Positions 21,003 to 31,852 of a stretch of 64,000 nt of DNA are shown here, piece after piece; position 1 is the stretch's first letter; each line of letters starts with the position of its first letter. The position numbers were made by a program, and so were the translations under genes. The stretch spans positions 8,184,001-8,248,000 of the forward strand of contig NW_026944383.1 of the NCBI RefSeq assembly GCF_033439725.1, written 5' to 3'. The notes under the pieces are model-generated. The model was given only the letters and a program-made list of their open reading frames with translations, ran no database searches and was not told where the DNA came from. This DNA is from Neurospora tetraspora. Lineage: Eukaryota; Ascomycota; Sordariomycetes; Sordariales; Sordariaceae.

Positions 21003-22658
21003 ATGAGCGACGGAGAGCCTCCAGTCCCTGACACCCGCGTGCTGGCGGTCGCCAGTCATGTAAGTCTAGTCCTCGTCCTTCTACCCAAGTCTGGTTGTAT
21101 CAATTGCTAACCGGGAGTGTTTAGGTTGTCTCCGGGTGAGTTATCCTGCCCTCAATCCCAGTTGCGCCCGACCTTCGCGGACACAATCAAAGCGAGAGGA
21201 GAGAGAGGAGTTGGAAGACCGAACAAGACCAGACGAGTCAAGACCGGACGGATTACAAGAGAAGGAAAAGTGACAAGAAGCTAACCGCTCCCACCCGCCC
21301 TCCAGATACGTAGGCAACAAAATCGCCGTCTTCTCCATGCAATCCCTCGGCTGCGACGTCGCCGCCCTCAACACCGTGCAATTCAGCAACCACACCGGCT
21401 ACCGCCAATTCACCGGCACGCGCGTGTCCGCTTCGGAAATCACCGACCTCTACCGGGGTTTGAAGCAGTCCTACCTCGACGACTTCGACATGATGCTCAG
21501 TGGATATGTCCCCGGTGCTCCGGCGCTGGAAGCAGTGGGCGAGATAGCGAAAGAACTTAAGGGCAAAGCTCAGGCCCGCGGGAAGCCGGGAAGTTTCTTT
21601 TGGGTGCTGGACCCCGTGATGGGCGATAATGGGAGTCTGTATGTCGCGCAGGATGTGGTGCCGGTGTATAAGGGGTTAGTGAAGTATGCGGATTTGATAC
21701 TGCCGAATCAATTTGAGGCTGAGTGAGTTACTTTTTTTTTCCCTTCCCTTCCTCCACTGCCTGCCTGGGTTAAGCTAACAAACAAGAAAGACTACTATCA
21801 GAAGTCAAAATAGTAGACATGCCCTCCCTAACCCGCGCCATCTCCGTCCTCCACGAGCGGTACGCCATCCCGCACATAATCATCACCTCCGTTTCTCTCC
21901 CCGATAGCTCTTCTCCCTCTTTTACGGCACCCAACTCGTCCGCCCCGACCCCAACACCACAAGAAGAGGGCCAGTCGCAACCCCCCCGCACCAAAACCCT
22001 CAGCGTAGTCGGCTCAACAATGACCTCCACCCGCCAACCGCGCGCCTTCCAGATTAGCTTCCCAGCAATCGACTGCTACTTTTCGGGGACCGGGGATATG
22101 TTTTCCGCTTTGATACTTGTGCGCATGCGGGAAGCTGTATACAATACTGAAGGAGGCTTGACGGAGCGGGAGTCATGGCTGTCAGATGATGCAGTGGATG
22201 CGCTGGACTTGCCATTGGCAAAGGCGGCGGAGAAGGTGCTGGGCAGTATGCATGAGGTGCTGACGAAGACGGCGGAGGGGATGAAAGGGAGGGTGGAGAG
22301 GGCTAGGGGGTTTGTGGAGGAGCAGCTAAAGAGGGAGGAGCAACGGGCGAGTGGGGTTAATGGGTGTGCGAATGGGAATGGGAATGGGGATGGGCACGTC
22401 GATAAGAAGGCTAAGCTTGAGCCAGAGACCAATGGCAATGGGGTATCAGGGGAAGAAAAGACGGAAGAAGAAAGGATAAAAGAAGAGGAAGATGAACGGA
22501 GGAAACAAGTGGAAGAACAGGAAAAGGAAGAAGCGGAGGCGAGGAAGAGGTTACACTTGATGAAGAGCAAGGCGGCGGAGTTGAGGCTGGTGAGGCATCT
22601 GGATAGTTTGAGACATCCCGAGGTGGAGTTTAGGGCTAGGAGGATAGAGTGCTCTTAG
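21003..22658 (+). CDS. pyridoxal/pyridoxine kinase
   Basis: Four exons: 21003-21059, 21125-21135, 21306-21722, 21791-22658, giving 450 residues. The enzyme phosphorylates pyridoxal, pyridoxine and pyridoxamine in the vitamin B6 salvage pathway (cytosol). Motifs in order: VLAVASHVVSGYVGNKIAVF (substrate and fold start, about 14-33), FSNHTGY, DPVMGDNGSLYV (125-136), ADLILPNQFEAELLSE, and the GTGD anion hole with catalytic Asp264 in YFSGTGDMFSAL. Exon 2 is only 11 nt and encodes VVSG's core; it is required to keep frame. An Asn/Gly repeat is followed by a long Lys/Glu-rich, probably helical C-terminal extension (about 350-450). This makes the protein longer than the usual 310-350 residues. The yeast counterpart is Bud16. 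Confidence 0.92.
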
Positions 22659-23145
22659 TCCTTTTACTCTGCTTGGGTGTGAGACTATCCTACCTACGCT
22701 GGCGAGAGGAACGGGAGCATATAGAGCGAGAAGGAAGGAATGAGGTGGGACAAACGCCATTGGATAGAAGGAGTTACTCTGTCTGTCTGCTGTTGATGAG
22801 CGAGGCGCTAGAAGTTGAACTTAAGCATAGCATGGCGAGACTTTTGGGTACGAACACCCCGAAGCTAAGAGTATATATCACACCACACTTATATATATCA
22901 AGGAAGACAACGAACGACGGGTGTCTTGGGTCCCTCGAGCTCAATGCGCTGGATGGAGCTGAAACTTCATCTCTCCATTTATGATCCTAAATCCCGTCCC
23001 GGACCAATATACCATACATACCACATTCATTTTTACCCTCTAACCCCAACCAACGCCTTCCAAATTTTCTTGTGCGCAACCTTGAAGTCCCATCCCAGTT
23101 CAACAATCTTCAATTGTTTATTCCTTTCCCATTTTTAAACCATGT
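22659..23145. other. convergent intergenic region
   Basis: 3' flanks of pyridoxal kinase and dUTPase. No gene is seen. Confidence 0.6.
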
Positions 23146-24108
23146 TTAGTTCTTAACCTCCCCAACACTGACACCGGTACTCCCAAACCCGCCCGCACCT
23201 CTCACGCTCTCCTCCAGCTGTTCCACCTCGACAACCTCGGGTGTATAAATCCTCTCCAGAACCAGCTGCGCCACGCGATCGCCCTCCTTGACTGCAAAGT
23301 CCACGTCCGAGTGGTTGAACAGGAGAACCTTGACCTGCCCGCGGTAGTCGGCGTCGATCACGCCCGCGCCGACGTCGATGAAGGACTTGGCTGCTAGGCC
23401 GGAGCGGGGGGCTATGCGGCCGTCTGTTTATGTCACTCTACTTGTTAGCACCATCCTTGGGTAGAAGAAACGAGCGGAGCGAGGACACCCCCGGAGGGCC
23501 TCCACGGAGTGGCCACCGGAGGTAAGGTAAGGTAAATCTGATCTGATCGCTATCCAAAGGGAACAAAACTAAAGAAAATAAAGAAAGAAAGAAAAGGAGG
23601 TAGAGAGAGAGAGAGAGAGAAATAAATGAAATGACTTACAAGTCCCAGCGGGAACAGCCATGCTAATATCCGTGTCCACCACTCCCTTCCCGCGCGCAGG
23701 GATCGTAGTCTCCTTGGAAGCGTAGATGTCGTAGCCAGCAGCGAAGGCGGAGCCGCGAGTGGGCAGACGGGCTTTGTCGGATAGCTTCTTGATGAGGAGG
23801 GGAGGGGCCTGGTCGAGCTTGGTCACGGCGGGGGTGGTTTGCACGTCGGAGGCGGTCATGGTGGCGGCGGTGGTGGTTTCGGCGGTGGTGGTTTGGGAGG
23901 AGGAATCGGTGGCGGAGGAGGTCTTGATGCGCTTGGCGGGAGGGGAGGTAGGTTCGGTGGTGGTGCCGGCTGTCATTGGTGTTGTGGTTGTGAAGTGTTT
24001 GAATGTGGGTATTTTGGGGACAATTGAAAGAGAAGAACGAGAGAAAAGACGACGGACAACAAACATTGATTTGCTGCGCGAGGGAGGGAGGAAACGCAGC
24101 TGTTTCAA
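23146..24108 (-). CDS. dut: deoxyuridine 5'-triphosphate nucleotidohydrolase (dUTPase)
   Basis: Two exons on the minus strand, 24108-23640 and 23423-23146, giving 248 residues. It converts dUTP to dUMP and pyrophosphate, keeping uracil out of DNA. All five trimeric-dUTPase motifs are present in order: [18 protein letters not shown] (created across the splice junction); [17 protein letters not shown] with the catalytic Asp; GDRVAQLVL; and the C-terminal [10 protein letters not shown]. The catalytic core is about 140 residues. It is preceded by a ~100-residue extension: a basic, Ser/Arg-rich segment ([19 protein letters not shown]) that looks like a mitochondrial presequence, then an in-frame Met (MTAGTTTEP) that could start a nuclear form with PPAKRIK. 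Two ACGCGT boxes lie 62-76 bases upstream of the first ATG. Confidence 0.95.
23581..23623. repeat. GAAA and GA microsatellite in the dUTPase intron
   Basis: A run of AAAG/GAAA units followed by about nine GA units lies inside the dUTPase intron, close to the 5' splice site on the coding (minus) strand. Confidence 0.8.
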
Positions 24109-24169
24109 TGGTGGGGAGGCGGGCGCAAAAGCAAAAGCAAAAGCTCAAACAGAGCTGTAAGCGCGTTGG

Positions 24170-24184
24170 ACGCGTCGGACGCGT
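24170..24184. promoter_or_regulatory. two MluI cell-cycle boxes (ACGCGT) upstream of dUTPase
   Basis: Perfect ACGCGT palindromes at 24170-24175 and 24179-24184 are spaced 9 bases apart, with a partial GCGCGT beside them. MBF (Mbp1/Swi6 or Cdc10/Res type) binds ACGCGT at G1/S genes in other ascomycetes. The position 62-76 bases upstream of the dUTPase ATG fits that use. The sites are seen; the binding is inferred. Confidence 0.65.
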
Positions 24185-24403
24185 TAATTGATTTCAGGGG
24201 TCCAAATCTCTTGGCCAGTGCGTTGCCTGCCGGGAGAATGGCTGGAGAGGGAAGGGGATGAAGGTGATGCTATATTGGCCCTCCAACACCGCTTTTGAGG
24301 ATGTTGGACTGCCTGCTCCTGATCTCAGCGGCTTTCAAGACATCAAGACATCCTCCATGAGCGAGCGTGACCGTGTTTTTTCCCACTGACCGGGGTGAAT
24401 ACC

Positions 24404-25568
24404 CTAATCATCCAACTCCCTCCCAAAGTCCACCAACCTCAACCTCGTAGCATCCCTCGGGTGAAAAACAGCCAACTTACTCCTGACCAAAAACCTCGCC
24501 GCCGCCGTCTCCCTCTCAATCCTCACATATGCCGCCGAGCTATCCCCTCCGGCATCCATGCTCTTATTCAGCAACTTCTCAATCAAACTCCTCATCTCCG
24601 CACCCGCCGCGCTCGCTTCATCCCTCTCCTCCCTCTTTCTTTTCCCTTGCCTCCCGTCTTGCTGGTTGTCCACACTTCCCCAAATGTCATCGATCCTCCT
24701 CTGCCTTCCTCCGTCCCCCTCTTCTTCATCCGTCTTCTTCGCCCTAGCCTTCTTCAACTTCCCCTTCGCATTAAACCCCGCCTCCAGATCTTCCACTTCC
24801 AAATCCATCATGTCCCCCACCACCGGCCCGCCCATCTCCTCCGCCGCCAGCAACGGGCCAAGGTACTCCTCAATGAACCAGTTCAGCTCTCTGACGAGCT
24901 TCTTCGTCTCCTCGTCGTACTGTTTCCTTTCCCCTTGCATCTTTTCCAGTTCCTCTTTCGCTAGCTCTTCGGGCGTCATCTCCTTCCTCGCTTCCATTCC
25001 CTTTCTCAGCGCCTCTACACGCGCCTGTAAGGCCTGCTGGAGCTCATTCTGCTCGCGGACTTCGGTTTTCAAGTCTTCGAGATGCCGCTTTTGCTGGTCG
25101 AGAAGGGAGGAGGAAGAGGAGAGGTGGGCGGTGGTTTGGGTGATGGTTTGGCTGGTTTTGCGGAGAGCGAGTAAGGCCGGGAGGACGGAGTCTGGGAAGG
25201 GGAGGAGGGGCGTAGGGTCGGACTCGGAGAGGGAAGTGTAGGCGCGGGTTAGGAGGTGCATGGAGGATAGGGGGCTGAGGGGGGGTGGTGGTGCTCCATT
25301 TTGGGTGATGCTTGTTTTTAGCTGTGAAGTGGTGGTTAGTGAGTGAGGCGTGTGGGTGAGGTGGGTAGGCGAGTGAATGAAAAGGGGGGTTTGTTGACAT
25401 GGACGGACATGGGGCTCTCACCTCGTTCAAAGTCGCCTCGGCTTCTGCCGTCATTCGCTTGAGTTCGCGAATTGTTCGCTCCAAGTTCGCTTCATGCACG
25501 GGGTCCTTGACGCGACCACCACTGCCGGTTGTGCCTGTGGTTGTGGATCCTTCGATGATGCCTTCCAT
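24404..25568 (-). CDS. probable CENP-K-type (CCAN/Sim4 complex) kinetochore protein
   Basis: Two exons on the minus strand, 25568-25422 and 25321-24404, giving 354 residues. The N-terminal exon is helical (VHEANLERTIRELKRMTAEAEATLNE). The central part (about 95-215) is a strong coiled coil with SQTITQTTAHL, LLDQQKRHLEDLKTEV and QALQARVEALRKGME. A conserved-looking block follows, ELNWFIEEYLGPLLAAEEMGGPVVGD, then DLEAGFNAKGK and QRRIDDIWG. The C-terminus is AAYVRIERETAAARFLVRSK and ATRLRLVDFGRELDD. From memory of fungal sequences annotated as centromere protein Cenp-K, this order fits that family, whose product sits in the inner kinetochore. I cannot confirm by alignment. The coiled-coil character is directly visible; the family name is an inference. 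Confidence 0.6.
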
Positions 25569-27297
25569 GGTGTTGTTTTGACTCAGGGGGTGGCAAGTGT
25601 GGAATTGGGGGCACGGTATCACAGCGTGGAGTGAGAGTGAATGTAAGAGTGAGAAGTGTTGCACTTGCAAGCAGGTATCGGTTTATTGGTGTACGACGTT
25701 TAGTGCCACGTTCATGGAATGTGTGTTTCCACCCGGCTATGTCCAGCAGCCGGGATGATGAAGCTCAAAACACGGCTTCCCGTATACGAATCCCGATGAG
25801 GATTTTAGTCAACAGCCAACCACGAAGCTCTCACCAACGCCTGCACCTGTAAATTTGCCCGCTTGAATACGCGCCCGTTTGTTTTCGTCGTCGGCGTTCA
25901 AGACGATAACCTGACTGGGATGAAACCAACACGACAACAACAACCACAACAACAACGTGATGGTCACTGGTTGTTTCTCTCGTCGGATGTGTCTCGATGG
26001 TATTGTTACGCCGTAACGCCGTGTTACTGTATTACAACAGCAATGGTGTTGCAGGCAGCAGGCATTGATGCGTGAACGTGATGAACTGTGAAGCGGGAAG
26101 TGCTGAAATCCAGATCGGATCGCAGTTTCTCTCGGGCGTTGTTGATGGCCTGGACCCACTGTTTGAGATAACCTCACAGCAGGCACAGGTCGGATCATGC
26201 CTTGGCAACTGGGCGTTGGGCATTGGAGGGAGCTGGGGTTGCATGCTGGGCTGCGCCGTTCAGGGGATGCACCAACTCGCTGCCAGCCTGCCAGCTCCAG
26301 GGCAGCTTCTCTCCAAGGCCGGCAGGGCGGCTGCGCAGGTGGCAATGGGGTGCACACAGTTGGCGGCAAACAGATCGGCAGCTGACAGTTGACCATGCCA
26401 GCTCCGTCAGATCTGCACCGGGCCGTCACCTGAGGCTGTGAGTTGGCCTGTGGTCTGTGCCTGTGGTCGCCACAATTCCAAACCTCTTTCGAGACATTCC
26501 ACTTCCACTTCCACTTTCTCCCCCAACAGCCACTCACCACCTGGCAACCCTTTCTTTCCTCGACCACACCCCTCGTCGTCGTCGTCGTCTCCTCTTCTTC
26601 TCTTCCTTCATCTTGTTGACTTGAGCCATCCCATCACTTTTCTTGAAGACGACCACGCGCAGCATCACCACGTCGTCCAAGAAGCCGACCGCCCACCGCA
26701 CTCCTCCATCTGCCCCCATCACAGGTCCCGGTCCCTCCTCAACCACCACCCGGATCGAAACCTTACAACCGGGGGTCAAATCCACGATTTGCTATCGGTA
26801 GCTGCAGCCGGATCTCGGATACCCCCGAATAGGCGTGTTTAGTCTCCAGTGCTTGACAAGCGAAAGAAGGTTTGAGATACCAGAAGTGCTTCTCTCTCTT
26901 CCGTACCAAACAAAACACTACCTACTCTACTACCTCACTCACCTTCTTCCTTGCTCAACCTCTACTACCTACTCTTTTGCGTTCGCCCTTGCCGCATAAC
27001 ATCACCACCACTCCCCGGACAAGGCATCACCAACACTGCAAATCAAGCAATCCAGCGATAGGCCTCCTTCCTCCCATACTACGAGCACCAGCACCAGCAC
27101 CGGTCTCCGTCATCCCATCGATCCTCAGAGCGCAGTCCCGACCCCTTCAACCGCACCTCCACTACACCAGCACGTTTTCCTTCGAAAACCCCCAAGGTGT
27201 AGATAAAACAAGTTCGATAATTCAAACAAGAATATTCATCTCGCGCGACCACGACTTCATCGAGACGTGATTATTACCTGACTTCTAGCTCGCAACC
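25569..27297. other. divergent intergenic region with long leader of the KH gene
   Basis: Promoter of the CENP-K-like gene on the left. From about 26440 to 27297 the sequence is CT/CA-rich without family-like frames, consistent with a long, possibly spliced 5' leader of the KH-domain gene. The open frames in 26072-26842 are chance or leader frames. Confidence 0.5.
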
Positions 27298-28814
27298 ATG
27301 TCCGCCTCGCCACAGCCCACCCAGTCCGCTAAGCGGCCCCTGGAGGAGTCCTCTTCGCCCTCTCGCAACGACCAGCCCGAGGCCAAGAGGCTCGCTCTCG
27401 ACAAGGTCGTTAAGGACGCCCAAGAGGAGGTTGAGGCTCCCGCTCCCCAAGACAGCCACAACGCCGACGAGACTGCCGGCTCCGCTACTCCCACCCCCGC
27501 CCCCGAGTCCAACGGCACCAAGGTGAAGGGAGACAAGTCCGAGGCTCAGGATGCCCAGGGCGACACAGTTGTCCCTGATGCCCCCGAGAGCAAGGCAGCC
27601 AAGGACCACGGCCCCCGCAGCCGCGCTCAACCCCCAGTCTCTGCTCAACCTCACGACGAGACTGCTTGGATCCATGTTAGATCCGTTATTTCCAGCCCGG
27701 AAGCCGCTACCATCATTGGAAAGGGCGGCGAGAATGTTTCCAAGATCAGAGAGATGTCCAACGCCAAGTGCACCGTCAGCGATTACCAGAAGGGCGCCGT
27801 TGAACGTATTCTCACTGTCAGTGGTGTTGTTGATGCGGTCGCAAAGGTATGTCGTCCCTCTGTTCCCCTCGGCAGTTCACTGGCTAACAATCTTAGGCAT
27901 TCGGTTTGATTATTCGTACGCTGAACAATGAGCCTCTTGCTGAGCCTTCCAACACCCACTCCAAGACCTATCCCCTGCGTCTTTTGATTCCCCACGTCTT
28001 GATCGGCTCCATCATTGGTAAGGGCGGTGCGCGCATCAAGGAGATCCAGGAGGCTTCCGGAGCTCGTCTCAATGCTTCCGACTCCTGCCTGCCCCTTTCC
28101 ACTGAACGGTCATTGGTCGTTATGGGCGTTGCCGATGCTGTTCACATTGCTACTTACTACGTTGGTAGCACTCTTCTCGAGCAGCTCAACGAGCGCTTCG
28201 GTGGTCCCGCCGCCTCGGCTTATGCCACCCGTAGCGGAGGCCCCGCTGCTTCTGTTCCCGGTGGACTGCAGGTCGTCCCCTACGTTCCTCAGCCCGCTGG
28301 CGGCAACTTTGGCAACCGCGATTACTACCAGCGCAACCGCCCCGACCCCAGGTCCCACCACGGCATGCCGCCCAGCCAGTACCCTGCGCCTTATGGTGCA
28401 CCTCATCCGGCCCAGCCCAACCCTGCCGTCCCGATGCACTACGGTGCCCACGCCGCCGGTGGTTACGGTGCCGCCGCCCCTCACGTTGCGCCCCATGTCG
28501 GTCACGCCGGCCCGGCTCCCCATGCTGCTGGCCCTCACGGCGCCCCTGTTGCCGGCGCTGCCCTCACTCAGCAGATCTACATCCCCAACGACATGGTCGG
28601 TGCCATTATTGGCAAGGGTGGACAGAAGATCAACGAGATCAGACAGATCTCTGGCAGTGTGATCAAGATTAATGAGCCACAGGATAATAGCAATGAACGA
28701 CTTGTTACTATCACCGGTACAGAGGAGTGCAACCGCATGGCGCTCTACCTACTCTACCAGCGTCTGGGTGAGCTTCAGAACAACAGCCGTGACTCTCAAC
28801 AACCCAAACACTAA
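27298..28814 (+). CDS. three-KH-domain RNA-binding protein (PBP2/Rnc1/PCBP type)
   Basis: Two exons, 27298-27846 and 27897-28814, giving 488 residues. The three KH domains each carry the RNA-binding GxxG loop: IIGKGGENVSKIRE (KH1, about 120-185, split from the next exon at its C-terminal helix), IIGKGGARIKEIQE (KH2, about 205-275) and IIGKGGQKINEIRQ (KH3, about 420-475). A disordered acidic/Pro-rich N-terminus carries KRPLEE and EAKRLALDK, possible nuclear localisation patches. A long His/Pro/Ala/Gly-rich linker with YGAPHPAQPNP lies between KH2 and KH3. This layout matches yeast Pbp2/Hek2 and fission yeast Rnc1, which bind C/U-rich mRNA elements. The specific RNA targets cannot be inferred. 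Confidence 0.92.
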
Positions 28815-30070
28815 TCAGATATTCTCACTTCAACAGAAAGCGAAAAGCACCGGTCGTAGGATCGATCTCGGACGATAGCCTAATTCACCCAATAGAATTC
28901 ACCTCGGAATTTCGTTTCTTAGGACTCTTAAATCGATTTTATAAAATACCGGGTGCTGGGAACGTGGCGTTAAGCGGATAGTTCGTCGTCTTTGGTTTTG
29001 GGATTAAGTGTGTGTGTGAACCTGGGAGATACAGCGACTTGAAACAAAAACGGTAATTTGCAGTTTTAATTCTACCCGCGTTTTGGTCTCACTCATGAAC
29101 AATGGAATCTTCCCGGAACATGGTTTGTGGCCATCGGTCACTAGCATATTCATTTGTCGTCTTTGCACTAGCCTTCATAATGATGCTGTTTACTTTTTAT
29201 CTCCTGAACACTCACCTTCCTAGTGTGCTCTGCTTGACCATTTCTAACTCATAGCTTTCCTTTCTTTCACTCGTCCCATCGTCCTATGTTTGTCATTTTC
29301 ATCCCGCCAACTCACCAGCCTCATCGTCAAACATATGCAGCTACCCGTTCGCCTTCCCGACATCTCACAGACGTGTACACGCCCCGATAGGTTGTCGGAA
29401 CTGCTGACAGGGTTGTCTCTACTTCTAGATTTTCATCGACCGACCATTTTCACTTGCTTCGACAACCATTTAGGGCCATGCTGGTTGCTTTTGCGTTGGT
29501 ATCCGGATTTGCTGGTGAGTTTTCTTCATGAGTTTGTTTGCGTCTAACGGTGAGGACTACATATGCACAGTTCAAGGGAGTCGTTTGCGATCTGGCTCGT
29601 GAGGTGACTGTCCTCGGAAGTTTCGCCGAGGAGTTATATGATGGTTCAGTGAAGTCAAAGCAAGAGCAGCGGTTTTTTTTGAGAGGTCAGTCATAGAATA
29701 CTGATATGTAGAGCGGTGTCGTTCTCGGTACATCTCAGTTTCGAGGAACACATATAAAGAGAACAGATAGAACATGACCTTTTCAATTACGTCGCTTCCT
29801 TCGAGGACCGTGACTTTCCAGCACTGGATGTCGATGTGAAATGGGTGGGCTTATTAACGATCAGGCTAGTTGTACGGATGGATACTGCTCGCTGTCTGTG
29901 AAGGGCAAAACCGTAACTGCCGACATACCGGAACACTTCGTTCAAGTTCTGTGCTTGATTATCCCAAGTGGGATGCAAGTAAAGGTAGTTCTTTCCTAGT
30001 CCGTTATACTCAACGTCCTTACCTTCCTAACCGAATGCCAAACAAAAAAGGAGGAAAGAAAAGGAAAGAG
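28815..30070. other. intergenic region after the KH gene
   Basis: 3' flank of the KH gene, then ordinary unique-looking sequence. No gene is supported; open frames are under 90 codons and without resemblance. Confidence 0.55.
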
Positions 30071-30202
30071 CAAAAAGACATACAACACCAGCTTATTCAC
30101 CAGTCGTCACCGATCCGATTACTAGGCTGGCGGTCACCGGCTTATCTAGGGGAGAGCGGACGGGATCCCGAGTTTTTGCCCTGGTGCCTATGGTCGTATG
30201 TG
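30071..30202 (+). repeat. left arm of a 132-bp inverted repeat pair
   Basis: Matches the reverse complement of 32943-33074 at 125 of 132 positions by eye. The last ~55 bases (from GAGAGCGGACGG to GGTCGTATGTG) are identical. Similarity stops sharply at both ends. Each arm has partial internal palindromes (CACCAG near one end, CTGGTG near the other). No clear target-site duplication is seen. Confidence 0.9.
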
Positions 30203-30690
30203 TTTATTGTTGTTGGGATCCTGGGTCGATGTGGGAGGAGATGATGGTGTGGCGGGCTATATACCCGCACTGGAGGGAGACACTAACCTGACACATCAGA
30301 TGGTTTGTTATTTGACTGAATAAGCCTCAGCCAACGAGATCACATTACAACATATCACGAAATGGGTCAAAAAAGGCAAGAGCAAAACCCCTGATATTTT
30401 CTGTTCAAAGCAAAACTAACACGCACACTCTCAAACAGTCATTACACTTCTCCCTTTCCGGGCACCAGTACGACACCATCTCCTCCACAGAAGCATCGAC
30501 AAAAACAAAACTTATTGCCAGATTAGAGAAAGGAAAAAAGACAAAAACATTTTCTCCTCCAATGCGACCAACATCCCCAGCAGAGAGGCAGCGAAAGTAC
30601 CAAGGACCACCACATGCAACTCCCGGCTCATCTCAACCCGCGGGTCGACAACAAAGCCTTGCCTTCAAGAGAAGTTCTCAGACCCCTCCT
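30203..30690. other. 3' flank of the Gly/Leu-rich repeat gene
   Basis: Lies between the left repeat arm and the stop of the repeat-protein gene. A/C-rich; no gene is seen. Confidence 0.6.
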
Positions 30691-31852
30691 CTACTGAGCA
30701 GCAGCAGTGGCACCGAGACCCCCAGTGAGGCCAGCAGTCACACCAAGAGCACCGGGGAGAAGAGAGTTAACCAGATCCATCACAGCCGACACCAACGACT
30801 CGACGACGCTCAACGGCGAGCCAGCAGCGCCGCCAGTAGCGCCGCCAGTAAGGCCGCCAGTAAGGCCGCCAGTAAGGCCGCCAGTAGCGCCGCCAGTAAG
30901 GCCGCCAGTAAGGCCGCCAGTAAGGCCGCCAGTAAGGCCGCCAGTAACGCCACCAAGCAGCTGGTTCAGGAGATCCGGGCTCAAGACACCAGTGAGGTTG
31001 CTCAAGTCGCCAAGCGGCAGGCTACCAAGCGGCAGACCACCGGCGGCACCACCGGTCAGGCCGCCGCCGAGCTGGAGGAGGGCGCTGAGGTTGGCCAAGT
31101 TCGTCAGAGAGCCCAGGTCCAAGCCACCAATAGGGGAACCGGTACCAGTGGTGCCGCTGCCGGTAGCACCACCACCGAGCTGCAAAAGGTTACCAAGCAG
31201 ACCAGTAACAGTGTTCAACAAGCTGCTGGTCAACCCGGTGACACCGGTCAAGCCAGCGAGACCGTTAGTAACGCCCATCAAAGGGCCCAGTCCACCAAGT
31301 CCGCCGAGAGGGAGACCACCGGTGAGTCCGCCGAGATCAACAGGAAGACCACCAAGTCCACCAAGTGCACCAAGGGGAAGAGCACCGCCAGCAACGCCCC
31401 ACCCGGTTGGCAGAATGGCCTTCTGGTTCGCCTTGATGCGGCGAGTCCCCTGCTGCACCGTCTGCGTGACGTTACCGAGCAGCTGCTGCAGAATGCCGAC
31501 AACGCCCTGGGGGTCCTTGATGTCGATCTTCTTGAGGTCGTCCTGCGCGTTCTTGACGATGACGCCAACGCTGGAAACGACGCGGTCGAGATCGGTCAGC
31601 GTGACCGAGGGGATGGAGCCGGCGGGGAGAGATTGTGGGGGGGGCGGTGGAGGGTTGGGTTTGGCGCTTGTTGTTCATGTGGGTGTTGGCCTCTGCCATG
31701 GTGTTGGCCTTGGCCATCTCCAGGTTGTTCTTGAGCGCTTCGGCGTCGATGTGAGCGACTGCGTGGCCTTGGGACGTTTGCATCATGGGCACGGCGAGGG
31801 TGGAGCCGGCCATGGCGAGGGAGAGGGCGGTGGTGAGGGCGATGGACTTCAT
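30691..31852 (-). pseudogene. secreted Gly/Leu-rich tandem-repeat protein, frame broken at a C8 run
   Basis: The N-terminal frame (start 31852) encodes a signal peptide, MKSIALTTALSLAMAGSTLA, then a helix-prone stretch and a likely Kex2 site (NNKR, about residue 64). A run of eight C on the coding strand (31637-31644) follows. Beyond it the coding signal continues in a different frame down to the stop at 30691: SLPAGSIPSVTLTDLDRVVSSVGVIV, a segment ending TQTVQQGTRR, and a long Gly/Leu-rich region. The latter includes about ten copies of GGLTGG/GGATGG-type repeats (about 30833-30953) and ends GLGATAAAQ. I see no credible intron joining the two frames. So this is either a real one-base slip, a strain polymorphism at a homopolymer, or a sequencing error. 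The intact protein would be about 385 residues and exported, perhaps to the wall. I do not recognise the family. Confidence 0.65.
30833..30953. repeat. 12-bp tandem minisatellite coding for GGLTGG repeats
   Basis: About ten copies of a GCCGCCAGTAAG-like 12-mer, with variant units ending AGC (giving the GGATGG units on the minus strand). It lies entirely in the coding region of the Gly/Leu-rich gene. It is unit-length divisible by three, so copy number can change without changing frame. Confidence 0.9.
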
